Below, in pieces: positions 1-9,919 of a DNA stretch of 64,000 bases; the first letter of the stretch is position 1, and every line of letters begins with the position of its first letter. A program made the translations under genes and the position numbers. The notes below the pieces were generated by a model. The model searched no databases. It was given only the letters and a program-made list of their open reading frames with translations, and was not told where the DNA came from. This DNA is from Selaginella moellendorffii (taxonomy: Eukaryota; Streptophyta; Lycopodiopsida; Selaginellales; Selaginellaceae), in NCBI RefSeq assembly GCF_000143415.4, contig NW_003314283.1, positions 1,860,825 through 1,924,824 of the forward strand. The letters run 5' to 3'.

Positions 1-11
1 TCCGGTTACAG

Positions 12-93
12 ATGGCGTGTAGCCTCACGCCATCTTAGGATGCAGCCTCAAGACATCTGATGCAGTGGTGAATGGCGTGTGGCCTCACGTTAT
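12..93. repeat. Two copies of a 22-bp palindrome in left-edge noncoding DNA
   Basis: Copies lie at 12-33 and 72-93. Each reads ATGGCGTG, six bases, then CACGCCAT; the second is imperfect and ends CACGTTAT. The arms are inverted repeats and the spacer is close to self-complementary. The second copy is followed at once by a pyrimidine-rich TTCCAG, as in an intron 3' end. More copies occur through 5.9 kb, so this is a local repeat family. Confidence 0.75.
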
Positions 94-148
94 TTCCAGC
101 TACTAGCTTTTCATTTGTCAGCTCTAATTGTTGTGCATTTCTGAACAG

Positions 149-2705
149 GCGAGGAATTGCGTTCTTCTTCCAGCCACTGTCAATGTGGATGCAGAGAAGG
201 GGGAGGAGCTCACCAGTTGGACTTTCGGGATGGAAGGCGAGGATCTGAGGCTGTACAACACAGATGGTGGGAGAAAAGAATGCATGGGGATCCTCATCCA
301 AGTGACAGACACTCCATGCAGTTCCATGCAAGAATATGGATTGGCACTTGTGGTACAGACAACGTCCGCCTTCAATATCCACCTTGCACATTCTAGCGGC
401 TTCCCGGAGGGGGGCAGCGGCTATGAGGAATTCCTAGAGGGAGCTAGGGAGAGGTTGTCCAAGAGGCCCACAATTTCAAAGACGCTGCGGGTCTATGAAG
501 ATCACATGGAATCCACGGACCTCACCTACGGCGATGTTCAAAAACTATATTCCAACATTGAGCCGTTGAGAGTGCCTCCAGTTTGCGAAGCGAAGGGGAA
601 GGGGGTCGATCTGGAAACTACCCCGAAGCAGAAAAGGGTGGTCAAGCTCAAGCCGACGTCTGACTCTCCTGCTCCAAAAAAGAAGCTACTTGGTGATGCC
701 ATTGCCTCGGGTTCGAACACTACACCCACCAAAAAGAAGAGCCGCAAAGAGCAAAAAGAGCAAGAAGAGGCAGCAAAAATCGTCGCAGATAATAGTACTT
801 GTTACTATTCCAACAAAGTATATACAATCGACGTGAGCCATATCGACATCCAAAGCAAATACAACCACAGGCTAGTATCTGATGAGTGGGTGGAGAAACT
901 GAAGCAGAAGATGCTGGCAAGTCCAGTAAAACCCGACATCGCAGACGTGATCCCCTACTACCGAACAATGAAGGGCGAGACGAGGTTTCCAGACTTGATC
1001 AATAGGAAGGTGTTGGACGATCAAAACATCCGGTTCTATGCCGACTCTAGGCAACATTCTAGCTTGGCGATGCAAGAGATAGTTGTGGATATTATGGTGG
1101 GCGAGGAGGTGAAGAAAGTCTTCAAGACAAGAGTTGTCCGCCTGATAAAAGGCAACTCGCCCCTCCGATCTATCATATACATCTCCCACGCGCAGAATGT
1201 CAAGCAAGAAACATGCTACAAATCAGGTCTGCACGAGACATTGGCACAAACACGGAAGCTCTGGGTTCAACTGAAGAAGCCACAAAAACCAGGACAAGGA
1301 CATGCACTATCAACTAGCGCCTGGCAGGTAAGCCTCGTTGCATGTGGCATAGCATGTGGCCTCACGCCATTTCCATTGCAGGAATTCTCGAGTCTTCTCT
1401 CGAAAACACTGGGGGTCAATGACACACTTAGCATCCATAACATTCTACTCGCGACAAAAGTTGTTTTTGACAAATGGGTAGATGTGCTGAGGAGGTACCA
1501 TGACGGGGAGTTGCTAAACTCAATGGGTGTGGAGGATGGCCGAAAGCCCAATGATTTGAAGCTCAACGCCTTGCGTTTCTCGCGGTCTCTAGACGACGAC
1601 GACCTTCTGACAGTGGCTAATGCTCTTCTACGTGGTGAAGTAGTCTTCAACAAGACCAAAATGACTCCCGGCCATATTATGACATACGAGGACTTGTGCA
1701 CGACTCTGAGAGCTCGTGCGCTATTGAAGGATTGGATCTTCGAGCAAGTGGCCATGGAGAGGGTGAGCATCGACACCACACAAGAGATGATGGAAGAGCT
1801 GGAGTTGTCAAATGAAGACATCGACGACTACGTGAAGGGGGCCCCCAAGTTCATCGATCTGCTGCGGGATGCCACGAAAAGTAAAGCTGAGAAGTTGGAT
1901 CAGTATCCAAATTTCATTAAGAGGGATGTCGACCGCCGGCTTCAGAAACAGCTCGACCCCGCAGCAGAGGCCTATCGAGAACCTTACCGGGTATACGTGA
2001 ATTCGGATGAGGATCAAAGGTGGAGGAGCATCGTTTCCCGCGGAGATGAGCAGGTCAAGAACATCTTTTGTGTGATGGACTTCACAAACGAGGAGATCAC
2101 TCATGCAGACGAAGTCAGCTCCATCATTGACTTAATGGTGGGACTTGCAGAGGTGGAATCTTCAGTCCACTATATGATCTACGACTCCGAATCCTATCAC
2201 AAGTTCTGGAAGGCCTTGAACGAGGTGAAGGCTCGGTTGAAAGGCAAGAAGATGCAAGAGATCCATGGGATAATGGCTAAGAAGAAGATACCGACGAATG
2301 TCCACATCTTCACACTCGCCCTTGTTATTGGTCCTGCAGCAAAGTGGGACTGGAGTGACTTCCCAGCTTTGTTCGACAAGGCCGATCGAATTGATCTGAG
2401 GGAGGTCAGTTTACCCGTGCCTGAGGAACTGAAGACGGCTATAGAGCTTTCGAATCCAGAGAAAGCTCCAGGTGCAGCATGGAAAATGCTCAGCTGGGTC
2501 TTCAACGCAATAGCGGGTGGGTCACCTGCTTCCGACTCCAAGGGCAAATGCGTTGTCGAGTACAACTGCGGCGGACTATTATTTCGAGCCGCACTACTCA
2601 AGGGTGTCCCGTATGTTGCGGTGACAAACTCCATTGAAGAAGTGACTTCAATGGAGCATATAATTACAGTTGCCAAAGAAAAACAGTATCTTCTTTGCGA
2701 ACCTG
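149..2705 (+). CDS. ParB-like / decayed methyltransferase-like protein, 5' partial, spliced
   Basis: This is the longest open frame in the window: about 830 residues after one in-frame intron (1328-1381) is removed. The frame opens at TTG (128), but a 3' splice site ends at 148, so I take 149 as an internal exon start; the true start is probably left of the window. Residues about 150-215 are Lys/Pro-rich and look like a nuclear linker. A stretch at about 235-400 (IDVSHIDIQ... HAQNVKQETCYKSGLHETL) resembles ParB/sulfiredoxin-type folds. Near the C-terminus, CVVEYNCGGLLF followed by an Ala/Leu helix and VPYVAVTNS has the spacing of a SAM-methyltransferase motif I region, but the usual DxxxGxG is not intact. 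The frame leaves this exon at a GT donor (2706) and continues downstream. That it is a real spliced gene is well supported; the function is tentative. Confidence 0.6.
1328..1381 (+). other. In-frame 54-nt intron
   Basis: GTAAGC donor and TTGCAG acceptor enclose 54 nt that would otherwise add 18 residues (VSLVACGIACGLTPFPLQ) without a stop. Length matches the other introns here (47-56 nt), and it holds a copy of the local palindrome at about 1351-1370. Retention would keep the frame, so the protein may exist in two lengths. Confidence 0.7.
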
Positions 2706-2755
2706 GTGAGTACGCACTTTAAGTTTAAATGTTATCTCACAAGCTCTGTATGCAG
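2706..2755 (+). other. 50-nt intron
   Basis: GTGAGT donor and TATGCAG acceptor. The stop codon at 2720-2722 lies inside it. Splicing (phase 1) joins CEP-G to AWPPPDAETALTATVEDTH in the next exon, which stays open to the next donor at 2843. Confidence 0.65.
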
Positions 2756-3163
2756 GAGCGTGGCCACCCCCAGATGCTGAAACGGCGTTAACAGCTACTG
2801 TTGAAGATACCCATGTTGGGCCGAGCTCACAACCTGCACAAGGTAAGGTCACGTGAGGCCTCACGCCATTTTGATTATAAATCGTTGTTAATATTCAGAC
2901 ACGAGGACTGAAAAGCGCACTGGTGGCGCGTAGAAGAAGGACAAACAAACAAGCAATAGGAAAAAAGGAGGTACAAATTATATTTGCAATGGTGTGTGGT
3001 CTCATGCCATTCCTTGCAGGAGACACTTCTTCAAAGGCAAAACAGGCAAGCACCAGCCAAGCTCAAACTGACAGTGGTCATAAAAAGCGAAAGCACGTTG
3101 GACAGTCATCGGGATCAGAGGCATTTGATTCGAAAAGGAAGAAGGGCAACGAAAAGATGATAG
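2756..3163 (+). CDS. Lys/Arg-rich downstream exons of the same gene
   Basis: Three short exons (2756-2842, 2899-2970, 3020-3163) are separated by introns of 56 and 49 nt, and the last ends at a donor at 3164. The first encodes GAWPPPDAETALTATVEDTH. The others are rich in Lys, Arg, Ser and Gln (for example KKRKHVGQSSGSEAF, KRKKGNEK) and look like a nuclear-localisation linker with no catalytic fold. In exon 2899-2970 the expected frame meets TAG at about 2934; either a splice junction is a base or two off, or the gene has begun to decay. Exact joins need cDNA. Confidence 0.4.
2843..2898 (+). other. 56-nt intron with GTGAGGCCTCAC palindrome
   Basis: GTAAGG donor, ATTCAG acceptor. Just after the donor lies a perfect 14-bp palindrome (2852-2865) that runs into CACGCCAT, a variant of the local 22-bp palindrome. 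Confidence 0.6.
2971..3019 (+). other. 49-nt intron carrying the 22-bp palindrome
   Basis: GTACAA donor, CTTGCAG acceptor. The palindrome at 2989-3010 (ATGGTGTG-N6-CATGCCAT) fills nearly half of the intron and ends 9 nt before the 3' splice site. Confidence 0.6.
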
Positions 3164-3210
3164 GTAATGCCTCGCGGTTATGGCGTGTGTGCTCATGCCA
3201 TTCATTGCAG
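3164..3210 (+). other. 47-nt intron carrying the 22-bp palindrome
   Basis: GTAATG donor, ATTGCAG acceptor. The palindrome at 3180-3201 (ATGGCGTG-N6-CATGCCAT) sits 9 nt before the 3' splice site, the same spacing as in the previous intron. Confidence 0.6.
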
Positions 3211-3437
3211 ATCAAGGGCTGAGTGAAAGCAGCCAGTCACCACCTCCTGACTCAGATTCCTATGGCGGACTCCCCTTCCCCAATCTCAATGGAGAGGTAC
3301 AATGAATGAAGGATGCTTTTCAAGTCAGGGCCACGTTTTTCTCATCTCGTCGTCTTCGAAGGGTGCAAGAACGTGCAGAAACCATGTTAAGACAGTCGGG
3401 TGAGGATACGGTCCTAGGTTAGGCACTAAAACAGGCT

Positions 3438-3764
3438 ATGGATGTCTTGTATTTTGAGATGGAGACTCGGCCAGATGATTTTCCCAAGATGGTCCTGGAA
3501 GAACAAGCCATCCAGCCTGAGCAGCCTATGGAAGAAATGCAGGAGGGGGATGAGGAGCCAGAGAAAGATAATGAGCAGGAAGAGCAGAAAAACGAAGAGG
3601 AGGACAAAGAAGAGGAGGACGAAGAAGAGGAGGACAAAGAGGACTTGGATGGTCCTCACAATGGTGACGATCACAATAACGACGACGACGATGATGACGA
3701 CGATGGCCAGCCTGAGGTGGCCAAAGAGCAGCGGAGGAAGGTCATACAAGACAAACCATCAGGT
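3438..3764 (+). CDS. Acidic Glu/Asp-rich exon
   Basis: The open frame encodes about 108 residues dominated by Glu and Asp: PMEEMQEGDEEPEKDNEQ, then EEE/KEE runs and an eight-Asp run. It ends in a basic stretch (KEQRRKVIQDKPSG) at a GTAAAT donor near 3765. The repetitive GAGGAC/GACGAC codons make it unstable DNA. It is probably a disordered linker of the gene above. The opposite strand is open too, but only as low-complexity Ser/Val protein. No fold can be assigned. Confidence 0.45.
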
Positions 3765-4039
3765 AAATAATAGTACATCCATTCCTAACCTTTTACCATT
3801 TCTAACATTGTCCATGTAGATCGCAAAGCAAATGGTAAGTAGAGATTATTCAGTTGAATTAAGATACAAACTCTAGCCTTTAGTGTCGAGGAAGGATAGT
3901 GCCAAGCAAGGGTCGAAACGTATGTCCAATCCTTCAGAATCAACAGTGCGCCCAAGTGATATCGGTCCTAGTTCCTCAATAGCAGTTGATGGTAAATACA
4001 ATATAGTCGATTCAATGTGCTAATGAGTTTGTTTTTAGT
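3765..4039 (+). other. Short exons and introns between the acidic and Pro-rich exons
   Basis: Plausible GT-AG introns run about 3765-3821, 3836-3882 and 4001-4038, leaving small exons such as about 3883-4000 (KDSAKQGSKRMSNPSESTVRPSDIGP). Donors GTAAGT and GTAAAT are clear; the acceptors are less certain. Confidence 0.35.
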
Positions 4040-4592
4040 AGCCAGTAGGGAGGATACCATCTCAATCGAAGGGAGATATTTGGACATGCATATGGATCCG
4101 CCAGTGGACTCTACTTGCCTGCAAGAGTCATCAGAGCTGGTGGAGGCTACTATCCATATCAACGCCAAGCAAGCTGACCACGCTCCACTTGATGCTGCCC
4201 ATACCACTGAGTCAATCTTGTCCACGTATCCAACTGACGGTGACCAGGCGCCATTGGACCCGCATAAGGCCGCCCCAACCGCCGAGCCGGTCGTATCCTC
4301 ATTTCCAACGGACTCAACGTGTGCCCAATCGTCTGACTACGCGCCGTTGGAACCTCCCTACACCGCCCCTACTGCTTGTTTGGTCATGTCCACTTTGCCA
4401 ACGGAGGCACCAGCTGAAATGGCGTGTGATCACACACCATCAGAACCACCCCATGCCATTGTTGAGCCAGTTGTACCAGAGTCTACAGCTGAAATGGCAT
4501 GTGCCCACACGCCATCGGATGTGATTGACCCCACATTGCAGAGGAGAGTATTTCCACCCTTCACGTTTCCTCGACCAAAACCCTCTCAATGA
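4040..4592 (+). CDS. Pro/Thr-rich exon with palindrome-encoded MACxHTPS
   Basis: The frame encodes about 184 residues of low-complexity sequence with a loose repeat: HAPLDAAHTTESILSTYPTD, APLDPHKAAPTAEPVVSSFP, APLEPPYTAPTACLVMSTLP. Two copies of the 22-bp palindrome (4419-4440, 4494-4515) are translated here as MACDHTPS and MACAHTPS, so the repeat has entered coding sequence. The frame stops at 4590. Splicing to the phosphatase exon at 4674 would need a donor before that stop, which I cannot fix by eye. Probably a disordered linker. Confidence 0.4.
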
Positions 4593-4673
4593 CCATCGGG
4601 AGCACCATTCGCTAATATTGTAGATGGTAAAATTGACTTGTACCATTTTTTATGTTGACGCATTTCATTTCAG

Positions 4674-5536
4674 AGTCACGGCGAAGGTACTGTATCGTTT
4701 TTGATCTGAACGGTGTCCTTTTCTCCCATGAGCGTGGCTCGTCCTCGAATGTCACTTCACCCTCCAAAGCCTGCGGTCGCAAGTTGGTCAAAAGAGACAG
4801 ATTCACATTAATCACACGGGAGAAACTGCGGGATCTAATAATGACCATGCGACACTTAAAACAGAGGGCCGGGTTCAATTTGCAATTGGGAGTTTGGACA
4901 TCCATGATGCACCACAATGCATTAACGTTGCTACAGATGATGCACGATCAAATGCGAGTAATATTACCATTTGACTTTCTCCTAACACAGGAGGATTGCT
5001 TGACTATGGTCCATGTGAGGGGTAGCAAGCCCATCTTCGTCAAGCCAGAGGCTGTAGTGATGAACTGGACTGCTAGGTCAAGTGAAATCCTCATCATTGA
5101 TGACTCGCCGATTAAAACTGCAGCGAACATGCACACATATGCAGTGCACCCCATCTCTTGCAGTATGGAAACTAGGGAGAAGAAACCATATGTTCTGGGG
5201 GACCTTGCAAAACGGCTTGGAGCGATGGTGATAGAGAACCAGCCAGTCCAGGAGGTGGCTGCAGAAATCAACCAAATGGCAGATGGAACGGTATATCAGA
5301 AGCCATTTGATCGGACAGACACCAATCATCATTTATGGCATGTATATTGTCTAGCCAAGCACTATCCGCATCTCCATAATCTGCTCAACCGGATGGGTTC
5401 TTCGACCACTGAACATGAGCGTGGACGTATTAGAGAAGAGATGGCATTACTATTGGGTTTAAATCCTGATAGTGTGGAGAGTGATGAAATTCCAAGATTA
5501 TTGTATAGGCGTTGGAGGCAAAAAATAACAGTCTGA
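4674..5536 (+). CDS. FCP1/NLI-interacting-factor-like phosphatase domain, DLNG type
   Basis: The exon begins after a TTTCATTTCAG acceptor and runs about 287 residues to TGA. HAD-fold motifs are readable in order: motif 1 YCIVFDLNGVLF; a middle strand LGVWTSMMHHNALTLL, the counterpart of the WSS/T motif; and motif 4 EILIIDDSPIKTAANMHTYAVHP. This matches the FCP1-homology family that removes phosphate from Ser/Thr of nuclear proteins. In motif 1 the usual DxD is DxN: the nucleophile Asp is kept but the acid/base Asp is Asn. That is typical of a plant subfamily that starts 'DLNG', so catalytic strength is uncertain. The C-terminal 90 residues are helical and unassigned. It lies just downstream of the Pro-rich exon and may be the C-terminal part of the same gene or a separate gene. 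Confidence 0.65.
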
Positions 5537-5980
5537 GATGGCATGTATTTATTTTAAAATGTAACTTATTATGGCATGGGGTTCCATGCCATTGTATTAA
5601 TATTAAAAGACAATTCTTTGAGAGGATTTGCATTATACTAGAAGTGTTACAGCATGTTATTGGAAGTCTACGAAGTTGTTTTATTAATAAGGGGAAAGTA
5701 AAGATTGAATGGGGACTTGGGCTCCACCTAGACTCGGAGCAACTGAGCCAATATTAAAAGGATGGAAAGAAATTGGACGACGATGACAAAGAGAAGAGAG
5801 AGGTGAAGCAGTGGCAGGGGGAGGAGAAGTGATTGAGTAGACATTTCCTTGTTTAAAATAAAATGGCATGTGCCTCAATGCAGTTGAATTTTGTTATATT
5901 TATATACTATATAAAGGTTTGGAAACCTTATTTTACAAGTGGGATAATGACAATTCCCACTTTAATGAAATAGAGCTTTC
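5537..5980 (+). other. 3' flank of the phosphatase gene, with two palindromes
   Basis: No gene is seen. A strong palindrome (ATGGCATGG, GGTT, CCATGCCAT, after trimming the overlap) spans 5571-5592 about 35 nt after the stop codon, and a weaker copy starts at 5863. The first could form a hairpin in the 3' UTR. Confidence 0.5.
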
Positions 5981-6870
5981 TTCCCGATAGGATGCCACCA
6001 CCGCAAGGGGATACTCTATCATGGAGTGTGTTGTAAGCCCAACACATTTCCCAAGCCTTAAAGGTTGCGAGCAGCTTCATGACTTTTGAGGGTGTGGTTG
6101 TCATGATCCTTCCCCGCTCTCTAATATGGAAAGGCCTTCTCGCACACTTGGCTGACAACAATGATGGATTTATCGAGTTTTCATCTAGTTGCCTTCTTTC
6201 GAGTATGGTGGTGGACACAAAAGACACTAGTGGGCAAAAGCAAAAGGTGTGTGACTTCTTTATTTAGAAATTAACTCTATTCTTTTTTTTTTTTTTCCAG
6301 GTTTATTCCTGGAACTACCATGCTCTATGCCACATTGGGAACCGGCGTAATACCATACAAGCTGATGAGTGTGCTGCTCTTGCTTTACTAGGATATGACA
6401 GCTCTATAGACATCATCCCAAATGTGATTGACTTGGACATTCTTCACCCAGCATTCCTTGGTTATCGACATCGTTCGGTCACGGCCATGCAGATCTTGTT
6501 GGAGTTATTCTGTCCACCAAAGGGGATTGTACTTGATGCTACAGTAGGATTTGGGTCAATGGTACAGGCAGCGAAAGAGACAGGCCGAGAAGCAGAAAAA
6601 GATTGAATATATTCTGATTTTAATATAAGTTATGTGGTTTAATATATTATTTTCTTTCTTTGTAGACTAAAAGATTAGTTCATGTCGAACTAATAATCTA
6701 CATGAGCTTATGGAATACCTTAAACACCTAGATTTTATGTTAAAAATTCTTGGTTCGAAACAAACTAAGGTAGTGCCATTAAACTTTCACTTGTTAGGGG
6801 ATTGTATTGACTTCTTTTGACTTTTGTTGACTTTTATTGACTTGAGCTCAGCTCAAAAACTACCCAGCCC
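5981..6870 (+). repeat. Repeat unit A, copy 1, carrying a methyltransferase-like fragment
   Basis: This stretch resembles 31650-32715 along its length: both have GGGGATACTCT(A/T)TCATAG-like starts, the same splice site, the HP(A/S)F...Y.HRSV coding block, the same 3' intron, and a tail of GTTGACTT repeats ending GAGCTCA(G/A)CTCAAAAACTAC. Related tails occur near 15860-15920 and 18110-18140. It appears to be a dispersed element of unknown class. The LINE begins just after it. Confidence 0.55.
6079..6606 (+). pseudogene. DNA methyltransferase-like fragment, C-terminal, spliced
   Basis: Exon 6079-6246, intron 6247-6300 (GTGTGT donor, long poly-T tract, TTCCAG) and exon 6301-6606 join in frame to give GQKQK-VYSWNYHALCHIGNRR. 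The second exon ends with MQILLELFCPPKGIVLDATVGFGS, cut here to its motifs: a CPP followed by LDATVGFGSMV, the DxxxGxGS shape of SAM-binding motif I in amino-methyltransferases, with a preceding YRHRSVTAMQ block. No upstream catalytic motif such as DPPY is seen, and an in-frame stop lies near 6027. A relative is at 13514. Probably an inactive remnant. Confidence 0.4.
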
Positions 6871-7189
6871 CTGCCATTGCTAACGAATCTCACCACCTCC
6901 CATTCTGCCGAAGCATCTAGACCTCCACTCCTCTAGCTGCCTCAATTTCACTTGCTCCTTCAGGATGGTGTAATGAAGCTGCACTACTACAAGAGTGAGT
7001 CTCCACCACAATGCCACCACCATCGATATCCTTGCTTGTTGCCCATAAAAGTGGCAATGGTTTTGTGCCTCCTAGAGTGCTTGCACTTCTGTCACTCTCC
7101 AGATGGACCAGCGCTCATGGCCCATCGCCTCCCAAACTAACATCCCGACTTCAGCCCCTATTGCGTCCCACTAGACCCAACTTCAACCC

Positions 7190-7759
7190 CTATCGTACTA
7201 CTTGAATCCTGCCCTTGACTTCATCATCCGTCACTATCGGCATGACCTGTTTATCTCCTGCTGGCAGCTGCATGTCGCCTCTCATAACCCGACAAGGACG
7301 CCCAACATTCTGTTTTGGGGACACAATGAACCACACCTCCACATCACCATCCTCCCAAGTTGGTGTTGGGGCTGCAAACACCCGTGTCTAGGCCCCCAAG
7401 CTGATGCGTTCCCTGTTTGGCTCCACGTCCCATTATAGAGCCACAACGTCTCCAGGTTTGAGACAATGCCTAGGCCAGAGCTGCCCTTTCTTCACCTCAC
7501 TCACTGCTTTGATGATGCGAAGAAGATTGAGGTGGACTTTCCTCCACCATCCTTGGTTAAAGACTTGCATATGCCTTGTAGTCTTCCTCCTATCCTTGTC
7601 TAGAACTCCCACCAGTTGCTTGAGGGTTCTGAAGCCTTCGCCATGCAGCTTTCTCCAGATTGTGTAGTGGTCTTCCCTACCCAATGTCTTGTCATCCACT
7701 TTGAAGAGGTCATTGAAGAATAGGGGTTGGTTCAGCCAGTCCTCCACTCGCCCTGGCAT
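7190..7759 (-). pseudogene. LINE C-terminal region after RT
   Basis: Two frames (7759-7433 and 7381-7190) carry sequence such as WLNQPLFFND, HYTIWRKLHGEGFRTLKQL and a Trp/Lys-rich run, typical of the non-catalytic tail that follows RT in plant LINEs. Frames are separated by a stop or frameshift. No complete Cys/His cluster is visible. Confidence 0.45.
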
Positions 7760-7841
7760 TTCCCTACTGACTAGAAACTTGCTCCATAACCTGAGAAACC
7801 CTTGAACCAGTGTGCCCCCCTTGACTACTTGCTTCGGCCCT

Positions 7842-8318
7842 TCAACAAACAGCCAACGTGGATCCTTCTCCCATGGTGCCTAGTGTTGTGCCTAGGTCGA
7901 ATTGCCAACAAACTCTGCCTAAACATGAGTCTTTACCTAGTTGAAGGCCCATAAGGAGGATTTTGTACCGTAGTGCCTTTGCCATGTTGCTCGGATCAAT
8001 AACTCCAAGTCCTCCCAAGACTCGTGGACGTGTTGTGGATTGCCATGCAACCTTGGCCATGATCCTTCCTGTGACAAGCGCACCCCACCACACATACTTA
8101 CGAACCATCATGCGTACCTTTTTAAGAGTGCATTCAAGGACATGCCAGATTGAGAGGTGGTACCAAATGTTGGGCAGAATGATGCTCCTAGCTACAACCA
8201 CTCTCACTAGCAAACCAAGTTTCTGAGGAGCCCACTTCTGGATTAACATTTGTATCCTTCGGAGCAAGGTGTCATCTTGAAGTGTTGCATTAAACTGGGT
8301 ACCAACCTGAATCCCCAA
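7842..8318 (-). pseudogene. LINE reverse transcriptase thumb/linker fragment
   Basis: About 158 residues: MGIQVGTQF, then LLRRIQMLIQKWAPQKLGLLVR, VARSIILPNIWYHLSIW and WWGALVTGRIMAKVAW. This is the region after the YADD-like palm motif in plant LINEs ('...W....LSLAGR..L...V...IPYY'). It is in a different frame from the palm fragment at 8394-8648. Confidence 0.6.
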
Positions 8319-8393
8319 GTACCTAGTGTCCTCTCTTGGTTTGAGCTACTGGAAGTCGATGTCTTGGCCCCATGACTCAATGCTTGGCTGCCC

Positions 8394-8648
8394 CTAGTTG
8401 ATGCCCACTGATTTGTTCCAGTTGATTGCTGCGCCAACTGCGAGGTTGAAAGTCTCCAGTGCCTTCTTAGCTGCATCTAGGTTCTCCTTTGTTGCGAGGA
8501 GGAACAAGGCCGTGTCATCTACAAATGCTCCATCCAGGAGTTCCTGAGTCACCCTTGCTATTCTTGGAAGTTGCTGTCTCACAGCTGGTAGGGTGAGTTC
8601 TTTGATGCACCCACCTTCTGCTAGAAAAGTGCCTAGGGCCTTAACCAC
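8394..8648 (-). pseudogene. LINE reverse transcriptase palm fragment
   Basis: Contains AFVDDTALFLLATKENL, the xxDD catalytic motif of LINE reverse transcriptase (usual form F/YADD), followed by the conserved helix and INWNKS. Upstream RT motifs are missing: the frame joins the N-terminal RT region (8757-9035) after a gap of only about 100 bp where roughly 800-900 bp of fingers/palm sequence is expected. Confidence 0.65.
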
Positions 8649-8756
8649 AAACCACTCGTGGGGGACACACTAGGGAAGGGATGCACGCACTTCCACTGCC
8701 GCATTTTCCCTCTCTGCAGTCCACTACTGGGCTGTGTACAGCAGTTGGTAGAACTC

Positions 8757-9035
8757 CTAGGTGAGCTGCTGCATCCCTTGTTGATCCTCGATGACCCTCC
8801 CATCATTGTGCTTCAGTCCCAGGATGGGAGGACAGTCAGTCATTGGCCTGATTCCCCTAAAGAAAGACTTGTTGAGAAGGCATTCATTTAGGGCCCATTC
8901 ATCTTCCATGGCCCAGACACCCTTGCTCCACGCTACATACTCCAGGTCATGTAGCTTGGCTTCCTGTTCATCCAATACTACTTGCCACTTGTTCTCATTT
9001 TGTGTGTTCAGCAACATCCTATGCACTGCTGCCAC
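8757..9035 (-). pseudogene. LINE region between endonuclease and RT
   Basis: 92 residues including LHDLEYVAWSKGVWAMEDEW, LLNKSFFRGIRP and ILGLKHNDGRVIEDQQGMQQ. The last string is the LINE block just before the RT fingers ('...L....G....d...i.....YY..L'). The same block occurs in the LINE at 55.7 kb (FGLKDEQRHLHTKIDDMHNM). Confidence 0.6.
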
Positions 9036-9376
9036 CTTCTACCTGGCCAATCTCACGTCCTTCATCACTGCTCCTTTGAGATCCTTTTGGCATGCCCGGA
9101 GCTTCTGGGAGCAAGACAAGAGCATTGGGATCAGTCCCATCTTGTCTTGCACGAGGGTGTCATGTATTAGCCCAATCGTCACTAAGTCTCGCACGTTGCT
9201 CTTGTGATTGAGTGCTGGACTGTTGTCCCTTTGTTCCTTTGAAGCTTGATCACACTGCAGAGGGGGTCGTGATCAGAGAAGGAGGTGAAACCGAGCCACG
9301 TCTTAAGGCTTCCACCATCCTACCATATGCGAGTTGAGGCATAAATCCGGTCTAGTCTCAATTGGGAGGTCACTGA

Positions 9377-9919
9377 CTACCGCCTCGTAAAGGGGTGAGC
9401 ATGAGATGCAAACCCCATTGCATGTTGGAGGTCCATGATCCCTAGTGCATCCACAAGCTGACTCCACTGCTCCCACTCACAAAGTAGAATTATTTCCTGC
9501 ATTCCCTTGCAATTGCAGATGTCCTTAACCATGTTGAAGTCTCCTAGAACCAGCCATTCATTTGCTTGCCCTTGGGTGGATTGCAATATGCTCAGCCAGA
9601 ATTCTGCACATCTCCCTTTCCTCATTGGTGCATAGATGTTGATTATCCCCACCCGTCTGAAGTGGAGATGAAGGACAAGCAACTGAGCCTTCCCCGGAAC
9701 CAGGACAATGTGGTTTCGTACCTGAGCAGACCATTTGGTTGAGACTACCACTGCTGTGCCACCTCCTGATCTGGCCACCACTTGCGTGGCTGGGTTCCAC
9801 CAGAGCCATCCCCTCATGCCAAAGGTGTAGTCTGGGGCTTCGATCATTTTGTGCTCTTGCAAACATAGGATGTTGATGCCTCCTAAGCTGATCTCGCGGA
9901 TGTGGGACTTGAGTTGCAC
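9377..9919 (-). pseudogene. LINE apurinic-like endonuclease domain
   Basis: 180 residues with INILCLQEHKM (the QE motif), a GWLWWNPA block, IINIYAPMRKG, and WLVLGDFNMV (the GDFN motif). These are hallmarks of the APE-type endonuclease that nicks target DNA for target-primed reverse transcription. The C-terminal SDH motif is not in this frame; the frame ends at FTRR. The ATG is internal to the domain, so the start is not meaningful. Confidence 0.75.

Noticed and set aside
3419-3749. Minus-strand Ser- or Val/Leu-rich frames opposite the acidic exon
   Set aside because: Low-complexity complements of GAG/GAC codons. The plus-strand exon has better splice context.
6424-6606. Bacterial restriction-modification methyltransferase acquired by transfer
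   Set aside because: The fragment is spliced by a 54-nt intron and occurs in several decayed copies. Nothing here shows a recent bacterial origin.
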